Assembly: GCA_020635655.1 (NCBI GenBank)
Contig: JACJZI010000019.1
Span: 1-9,221, forward strand
Reading direction: 5' to 3'
DNA from: Flavobacteriales bacterium
Lineage (GTDB): Bacteria; Bacteroidota; Bacteroidia; Flavobacteriales_F; PHOS-HE28
Length of the DNA: 9,221 nt
Notes under the pieces: generated by a model
Databases searched by the model: none
What the model saw: the letters and a program-made list of their open reading frames with translations, nothing else
What the model was told of the DNA's origin: nothing
Translations under genes and position numbers: made by a program
Shown here: positions 4,792 to 9,221 of the stretch, in pieces
Numbering within the stretch: the stretch's first letter is position 1
Layout: each line of letters opens with the position of its first letter

Positions 4792-6180
4792 TCATCGGGG
4801 TACGGACGCGTCCGGAGCCACGGCCGACGCGGTCCCGGTGACCTCCGGAAGCACCACGCGGTACAGATCGTCCTCGCCCGAGCCACCTGCGCGCAGGGAG
4901 CTGAAATAGCCGGTGCGGCCGTCCGGGGCCAGCACGAAGAAGAGATCGTCGTCCGGTGAGTTGATCGGCCAGCCCAGGTTCTCCGGGTCGGTCCACCGGC
5001 CCTTCTCCTGATGGGAGCGGAAAATGTCGTAGCCGCCCATGGTGCCGTGGCCCTTGCTGCTGAAGTAGATGGTGCCGCCATCGGGCGTCACGAAGATGCC
5101 ATCCTCGTCCTGCGGTGTGTTGATCGTGGCCCCGAGATCCTCCGCGGGCCCCCAATCGTTGGCGGAGGCATCCCAGGCGCTGCGGTAGATGTCCTGCCCC
5201 CCGAGACCACCCGCGTCGGGTCGATCGCTCACGAAGTAGAGCCATTGCCCATCGGCGGTGCGCCAGGCGCTGCTCTCGTGGTAGCGGGTATCGATGTTCG
5301 GGCCGAGCTTCTCTGGCTCGCTCCACTCCCCACCCGCCTGGTGTGAGCGGAAGAGATCGCCCTTGCCACTGACATCACGGTACAGGATCATCGAACGGCC
5401 ATCGTCATGGATGGCGACGGCCGCATCGTTGATGCCGGAATTGACGGGCGGTGGCAATTGCGCGGGTGCACCCCATCCGCCTTTCCCGTCGGCATGGCAG
5501 ACGTACACGTCCTCGTAGTAGGCATTGGTCGCCTTGTTGACGCGGCCGCTCGGACTGGCCCGACGTGATGTGAAATAGAGCGAACTGCCATCCGCTGTGA
5601 TCAATGCCCCATAATCCGCCTGATCGGAGTTGATCGTCGGACCCATGTTCTCCACGGTCACGTTGACCGGATCCTCCATCAGGGCCTTGCCGACCCGACA
5701 CTCGGCGATGTGCTGATCGGCATCGGCGTAGCGGGGATCGTGCTCCGGCATGCCGGCACTCCGCTGGATGTGGGCCTCGTATTCGGTGATGGCCTCGTCC
5801 CATTGCGCGTTGAGCTGGAATGCCGTGGCGGCGAGATAGTGGATGTGCGGCAGGGATGGCGCCAAGGCCAGAGCCTCGCGGAACCAGGGGAGTGACTGCC
5901 GCCGCTGTCCGCCGTTCAGGTGGCAGACGCCGATCTTCATGTTCAACTCGGCGTTGTCCGGGTTCAGGGAGTTGGCCTTCATGTACAGCGCGAGCGCCTC
6001 CCCATAGTGCATGCCGCCCAGGCCGGCGAGCTTGTCGGCCTGTCGGATCGCGGCAATGGCATCCTTCAAGGCCACGGGGTCACTGATGTGCTCCCGATCG
6101 AAGGGAACGTCCGTTTGTGCGTGAGCGACGGTCGAGCCGATCACCAGGACGGATACGGGGACGATGCGTAGCGCGGTCAT
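4792..6180 (-). CDS. Exported TPR and PD40 beta-propeller protein
   Basis: A 462-residue protein. Residues 1-21 are a signal peptide ending 'AHA', cleaved before Gln22. Residues about 40-165 carry tetratricopeptide-like helices ('ALALYMKANSLNPDNAEL' at 62-79). Five PD40/WD40-like blades follow at 192-207, 254-269, 304-320, 361-377 and 414-430, each with the D-G-x-x-x-Y/F-F pattern, for example 'VTPDGGTIYFSS' (364-375). In the well-known Bacteroidota envelope proteins of this layout, such as the PorE type, an OmpA-like peptidoglycan-binding domain comes after the propeller. Here the protein ends about 30 residues after the last blade and has none. It is probably a periplasmic or outer-membrane-associated scaffold; the partner is unknown. 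The start could also be GTG 6201, which adds seven residues; ATG 6180 gives the tidier signal peptide. It is divergent from the M42 peptidase gene. Confidence 0.82.
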   Translation of the reverse strand: MTALRIVPVSVLVIGSTVAHAQTDVPFDREHISDPVALKDAIAAIRQADKLAGLGGMHYGEALALYMKANSLNPDNAELNMKIGVCHLNGGQRRQSLPWFREALALAPSLPHIHYLAATAFQLNAQWDEAITEYEAHIQRSAGMPEHDPRYADADQHIAECRVGKALMEDPVNVTVENMGPTINSDQADYGALITADGSSLYFTSRRASPSGRVNKATNAYYEDVYVCHADGKGGWGAPAQLPPPVNSGINDAAVAIHDDGRSMILYRDVSGKGDLFRSHQAGGEWSEPEKLGPNIDTRYHESSAWRTADGQWLYFVSDRPDAGGLGGQDIYRSAWDASANDWGPAEDLGATINTPQDEDGIFVTPDGGTIYFSSKGHGTMGGYDIFRSHQEKGRWTDPENLGWPINSPDDDLFFVLAPDGRTGYFSSLRAGGSGEDDLYRVVLPEVTGTASAVAPDASVPR

Positions 6181-6186
6181 GGGCGG

Positions 6187-6277
6187 GTTCGTTTTTCGCA
6201 CGAACGGTGTTCATACGTGATCGGGACCGGTGGGTTCGCGCGAACAGACCCCATCTAACTTCGCCGCCGTTCGGAAC
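6187..6277. promoter_or_regulatory. Cluster of GTTC/GAAC palindromes in the divergent intergenic region
   Basis: Three inverted repeats of one theme lie between the divergent propeller and M42 genes. They are GTTCG (6187-6191) with CGAAC (6201-6205), the perfect 12-mer GTTCGCGCGAAC (6234-6245), and GTTCGGAAC (6269-6277). A further GTTC is at 6209-6212. Their position around the candidate M42 promoter suggests operators for a dimeric regulator. The orientation GTTC-N4-GAAC is opposite to the Gram-positive LexA box, so I do not assign a regulator. Confidence 0.4.
6256..6263 (+). promoter_or_regulatory. Candidate -7 box for the M42 peptidase gene
   Basis: TAACTTCG matches five of six fixed positions of TAnnTTTG, with C in place of the last T, as in the box at 231-238. 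It lies 32 nt before the ATG at 6296. The palindrome at 6234-6245 would fall between the -33 and -7 elements and that at 6269-6277 near the transcript start, fitting an operator. No clear TTTG -33 element is seen. Confidence 0.3.
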
Positions 6278-6295
6278 CACACCCTTCGCACACCC

Positions 6296-7402
6296 ATGGC
6301 CAAACGCAAGCGCAGCGACAAGGACCGCATCATCGGACCCGGATCGATGGAATTCCTCCAGCGATACCTGAACAACGCCTCCCCCACCGGGTTCGAATCC
6401 AGCGGGCAGAAGCTCTGGCTGGAGCGGGTGAAGCCCTACGTGCACGAGCACTTCGTGGACAATTACGGCACCGCAGTGGCCGTGGTGAACCCGGACGCGA
6501 AGTACAAGGTGGTGATCGAGGCCCATGCCGATGAGATCAGCTGGTTCGTGCATTACATCACCAAGGAAGGGTTCATATACGTCCGCCGGAACGGTGGCAG
6601 CGACCACATGATCGCGCCGAGCAAACGGGTGAACATCCATACGGAGAAGGGCATCGTGAAGGCCGTGTTCGGCTGGCCGGCGATCCATGTGCGCAACGGC
6701 AAGAACGACCCCACCCCGGCGCTGGACAATATCTTCCTGGACCTGGGCTGTGCCAGCAAGGAGGAGGTCGAGTCCCTTGGCGTGCACGTGGGCTGCGTGA
6801 TCACCTACGAGGACGAGTTCATGGTGCTGAACAAGGACCATTTCGTGGGCCGTGCCCTGGACAACCGCATCGGTGGATTCATGATCGCGGAGGTGGCCCG
6901 TCTGTTGCACGAGGAGAAGGTCAAATTGCCGTTCGGCCTCTACATCACCAACTCGGTGCAGGAGGAGGTCGGATTGCGGGGGGCCGAGATGATCGTGGAA
7001 CGCATCCGGCCGGACATGGCCATCGTGACCGACGTGACCCATGACACGCAGACCCCACTGATGAACAAGGTGCAGAACGGCGACATCGCCTGCGGGCAGG
7101 GGCCGGTCCTGAGCCACGCGCCCGCCGTGCACAACAAGGTGCTCGGCCTGATCGTCGATACCGCACGGAAGGCGAAGATCCCCTTCCAGCGGCTGGCCGC
7201 AAGTCGCGCCACGGGCACGGATACCGATGCATTCGCCTATGGCGCCGCCGGTGTGCCCAGTGCCTTGATCAGCCTGCCCCTCCGGTACATGCACACCACG
7301 GTGGAGATGGTCCATCGCGACGACGTGGAGAACGTGATCCGCCTGATCACCGCCTCGCTGCGCGGCATCCGTGCCGGCCAGGACCTGCGCTACATCAAGT
7401 GA
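6296..7402 (+). CDS. M42-family metallo-aminopeptidase
   Basis: A 368-residue protein, normal length for family M42 (FrvX / glutamyl aminopeptidase / TET type). These are cytoplasmic di-metal aminopeptidases, often large oligomers that degrade peptides. All expected metal ligands and catalytic residues can be read: H77 in 'IEAHADEISWF', bridging D189 in 'ALDNRIGG', catalytic and ligand E223-E224 in 'SVQEEVGLRGA', D246 in 'VTDVTHD', and H333 in 'RYMHTTVEMV'. There is no signal peptide; the N-terminus is Lys/Arg-rich (MAKRKRSDKD). The frame is open upstream to 6230, but ATG 6296 gives the usual family length. The gene starts a plus-strand cluster and is followed after 19 nt by a membrane-protein gene. 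The family call is strong. Substrate preference cannot be decided from sequence, and older database names such as endoglucanase or cellulase for this family are misleading. Confidence 0.95.
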   Translation: MAKRKRSDKDRIIGPGSMEFLQRYLNNASPTGFESSGQKLWLERVKPYVHEHFVDNYGTAVAVVNPDAKYKVVIEAHADEISWFVHYITKEGFIYVRRNGGSDHMIAPSKRVNIHTEKGIVKAVFGWPAIHVRNGKNDPTPALDNIFLDLGCASKEEVESLGVHVGCVITYEDEFMVLNKDHFVGRALDNRIGGFMIAEVARLLHEEKVKLPFGLYITNSVQEEVGLRGAEMIVERIRPDMAIVTDVTHDTQTPLMNKVQNGDIACGQGPVLSHAPAVHNKVLGLIVDTARKAKIPFQRLAASRATGTDTDAFAYGAAGVPSALISLPLRYMHTTVEMVHRDDVENVIRLITASLRGIRAGQDLRYIK

Positions 7403-7421
7403 CCCCCGCAACGACCTCCTG

Positions 7422-8132
7422 ATGGCCCGACCGGACGAGAACACCCGTTCGGCCATCCATTTCCTGGTCATCGCCGCGGTGATCGTGCTCGCCCTGCGGG
7501 GCATGGGCTTTTTGCTCGAACGGCTCCTGGTCCACGGCAACCCCCGAATGGCCCTGCTCACGCCCTGGCGGAACGGATACCTCCTCCTGCGCGATGGTGC
7601 GGTCACCGTGGCCCATACCACCCTTTCGGAGAGGCTCTCGCTGGCCTTCCTGTTGGCCGTGGGCGGCGGTGCGGTGACCTGGTCCCTGACCTGGCTGCTG
7701 ACCCGGAGGGGAAAGGACGTGGAAGGTGCGATGCCCCTTCGTATCGGGCGCTGGACCGGTGGTCTTGTGATGGCCTGGTGCACGACAAGCGCGTTCCTGT
7801 TCCCACCAAGCACCACCTATCCGGACACATCGACCCATGACTGGCGCCTGGTCCAACGACCCACGCTCGCCGGTGAGCTCACCTGGCCCTGGGGCGCCCG
7901 CCGGGACCGTGTGGCCTTCTCCGCGATCGACGATCTGGGGTGCGACCTGCATCATCGGCCGGACGTGCACTGCCTTACCGTGGTGCGCCTCTGGTTCGTG
8001 GTCCATCGGGACACCACGATCATCGGTACGGCCAGCCCTGCGCTTTGTGCACGGTCGGTGGAACTTGTTGCAGCGGGCGACCACGCGCGCGAGGACCTGC
8101 GCAATGCCATGAAGGACGCGGGGACGCGTTGA
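7422..8132 (+). CDS. Three-helix membrane protein of unknown function
   Basis: A 236-residue protein that I do not recognise. Hydrophobic helices are visible at about 12-32, 73-93 and 112-127, the last ending in 'CTTSAFLFPPS'. A Trp/Arg-rich soluble C-terminal part (about 130-236) follows. It contains 'GCDLHHRPDVHC' (173-184), a Cys/His grouping that might bind metal or form a disulphide, and a helical end. The start at 7422 was chosen because it begins 19 nt after the M42 stop and leads straight into the first helix; no clear Shine-Dalgarno sequence precedes it. Codon use and base composition match the neighbours. Co-transcription with the M42 gene is likely from the spacing. No function can be assigned. 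Confidence 0.75.
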   Translation: MARPDENTRSAIHFLVIAAVIVLALRGMGFLLERLLVHGNPRMALLTPWRNGYLLLRDGAVTVAHTTLSERLSLAFLLAVGGGAVTWSLTWLLTRRGKDVEGAMPLRIGRWTGGLVMAWCTTSAFLFPPSTTYPDTSTHDWRLVQRPTLAGELTWPWGARRDRVAFSAIDDLGCDLHHRPDVHCLTVVRLWFVVHRDTTIIGTASPALCARSVELVAAGDHAREDLRNAMKDAGTR

Positions 8133-8165
8133 GCCATCCGCTTACATTGGGGCGACCATCGTTCC

Positions 8166-8600
8166 ATGGAGATCCGGTCCATACCCGTCGAGCGCACGCT
8201 GGAGCTGCGCCGGAAAGTGCTTCGACCGCACCAACGGCCGGAGGATCTCGTGTTCACGCACGATCATGACGAGGCCGCCTTTCACCTCGGGGCATTCGAA
8301 GCTGGCACCCTGGTGGGCGTGGCCTCCTTCACCCCGGAATCGCATGCGGAAGTGGCCGCCCTGCGGCCGTACCGCCTTCGGGGCATGGCCGTGCGTCCGG
8401 ACAGACAGAGACAAGGCATCGGTTCCGCCCTCATGCGGCATGCGCGGGTGCTCCTTGCGCAGGCGGGATGCGACATGCTCTGGTGCAATGCGCGCGCCGT
8501 GGCGCTACCCTTCTACCGCCGTGAAGGCTTGCGGATCTTGGGTGCACCCTTTGTGATCGAAGGCATCGGCGAACACCATCTGATGGTCACCACGCCATGA
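8166..8600 (+). CDS. GNAT-family N-acetyltransferase
   Basis: A 144-residue protein of the usual length for a single-domain GNAT enzyme, which transfers an acetyl group from acetyl-CoA to an amine. The acetyl-CoA binding motif A is clear: 'LRGMAVRPDRQRQGIGSALM' (71-90) contains the Q-x-x-G-x-G loop (Q81, G84, G86). The N-terminal 'LRRKVLRPHQRPEDL' and the C-terminal 'ALPFYRREGLRILG' (motif B region, with the Phe-Tyr pair followed by Gly) are also typical. The substrate is unknown. A weak -7-like box TACATTGG lies at 8143-8150, in the 33-nt gap after the membrane-protein gene, so a secondary promoter is possible. The stop codon overlaps the next start (ATGA, 8597-8600), indicating translational coupling with the glycosyltransferase gene. 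Confidence 0.92.
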   Translation: MEIRSIPVERTLELRRKVLRPHQRPEDLVFTHDHDEAAFHLGAFEAGTLVGVASFTPESHAEVAALRPYRLRGMAVRPDRQRQGIGSALMRHARVLLAQAGCDMLWCNARAVALPFYRREGLRILGAPFVIEGIGEHHLMVTTP

Positions 8601-9221
8601 AGCGCTGGCACACCGATACGTTCTCCGTGGCCCTGCTGGTCGCCCTCGCGGTGGTGGTGCGCAGTCTCTTCGCCGGGACGGCCGAGCTGTCCAACGATGA
8701 GCCTTTCACCGTGTTCCAGGCACATCGCGACCTGGGCCACCTGTGGGCCATGTTCCGCAACGAGAACAATCCACCCTTGTTCTTCCTGCTGATCAAATGG
8801 TGGATCCCGGTCGCGGGGAACGATGTGGCCCTGTTGCGCCTGCCCTCGGTGCTCGCATCGGCGCTTACGGTCTGGCCGTTGTACCTCATCGGCCGACGCC
8901 TTGGCGGCTGGGTCCTGGGGTGGACCACCGCACTGCTGTTCATCTGCAGCAACTACCACCAGCAATTGGGCCACGAGGTGCGCGCCTACACCCTTTTCGC
9001 ATTGCTGGCGACCATGGGTATGTGGCAATTGGTGCGGCACGCACCACGCGAGGACGGGAGCGCTCCGGAACGGCCCGCCTGGACCTGGCTCGCCCTGTTC
9101 AACATCCTGATGGTGTACACGCACTTCTTCGGTTGGTTGATGATCGGTGTGCAGGGGGCCTGCGCCCTGACCGTGCCGGCATTGCGCGGGGCCCGTCGCG
9201 GTTGGACCCGTGCGTTGACCG
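8597..9221 (+). CDS. GT-C / family 39-like membrane glycosyltransferase, 5' part
   Basis: The frame is open from ATG 8597 to the window edge (208 residues seen; such proteins usually have 450-600). Several hydrophobic helices are visible: about 10-27, 59-72, 82-98, 103-118, 130-146 and 163-192. D34-E35 in the first outside loop is the acidic catalytic pair typical of GT-C enzymes such as PMT and ArnT. 'NENNPPLFFLLIKWW' (55-69) with the Pro pair, 'LRLPSVLASALTVWPLYLIG' (80-99) and 'LGHEVRAYTLFAL' (124-136) are further family 39 hallmarks. Members move a sugar from a polyprenyl-phosphate donor to lipid or protein on the outer face of the cytoplasmic membrane. The acceptor is unknown. The start overlaps the GNAT stop by 4 bp. 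Confidence 0.88.
   Translation, partial: MKRWHTDTFSVALLVALAVVVRSLFAGTAELSNDEPFTVFQAHRDLGHLWAMFRNENNPPLFFLLIKWWIPVAGNDVALLRLPSVLASALTVWPLYLIGRRLGGWVLGWTTALLFICSNYHQQLGHEVRAYTLFALLATMGMWQLVRHAPREDGSAPERPAWTWLALFNILMVYTHFFGWLMIGVQGACALTVPALRGARRGWTRALT

Noticed and set aside
6234..6245. Possible LexA box in the divergent region
   Set aside because: The half-sites point the opposite way to the Gram-positive LexA box (GAAC-N4-GTTC), and neither flanking gene is an SOS gene.
6080..7816. Long open frame (578 codons) on the minus strand opposite the M42 and membrane-protein genes
   Set aside because: The opposite strand encodes an M42 enzyme with all catalytic residues; this frame is rich in His, Val and Gln, has no domain pattern and overlaps several real genes.
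8513..9124. Minus-strand frame of 203 codons over the GNAT end and glycosyltransferase start
   Set aside because: It is a shadow of the plus-strand glycosyltransferase, which has recognisable family motifs and runs to the window edge.

Overview
The window reads as chromosomal DNA from a GC-rich member of the Bacteroidota, probably a Flavobacteriales-like environmental lineage. The taxonomic signs are indirect. There is a lipoprotein with a Ser-Cys-Lys-Lys cleavage site. A secreted protein opens with the 'QAINYQAVARDANG' module common in Bacteroidota surface proteins. A TPR / membrane-helix / C-terminal HTH regulator is of a type frequent in this phylum. There is also a TPR plus PD40 propeller protein. 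Most starts lack a strong Shine-Dalgarno sequence, and several have TAnnTTTG-like -7 boxes upstream. I see no tRNA, rRNA, CRISPR array or insertion sequence.

Layout. Bases 3-221 are the 3' end of a methylmalonyl/isobutyryl-CoA mutase-type gene whose recognisable homology stops abruptly near base 131. Bases 253-813 (+) encode a small secreted DUF922-type predicted zinc protease. It converges on a minus-strand block of four genes, listed here in transcription order. 6180-4792 is an exported TPR + PD40 propeller protein. 4581-3529 is a secreted adhesin-like protein with a phage-tail-fibre-like C-terminal jelly roll. 3397-1565 is a membrane-anchored TPR/HTH regulator. 1408-878 is a lipoprotein with a C2-like calcium-binding pattern. 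The four minus genes are separated by 130-210 nt gaps and look like separate units rather than one operon. The regulator gene ends in a textbook intrinsic terminator (1473-1504), which abuts a candidate promoter for the lipoprotein gene.

From 6296 onward the plus strand carries a compact cluster: an M42-family metallo-aminopeptidase with all metal ligands present, a three-helix membrane protein of unknown function, a GNAT acetyltransferase, and the start of a GT-C (family 39-like) glycosyltransferase that runs off the window. The spacing is 19 nt, 33 nt and a 4-bp ATGA overlap, so these are probably co-transcribed.

The features most worth a second look are three. A perfect 20-bp inverted repeat (3462-3481 and 4573-4592) brackets the adhesin-like gene and contains its start codon, so inversion would keep the reading frame and change what lies upstream. 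The divergent intergenic region 6181-6295 holds an unusual cluster of GTTC/GAAC palindromes. The mutase gene breaks off before its C-terminal end. The longest non-coding stretches are 4593-4791, in which I see nothing convincing apart from a weak TACATTG box at 4610-4616 (minus), 1409-1564 (terminator, hairpin, promoter) and 3398-3528 (left arm of the inverted repeat).
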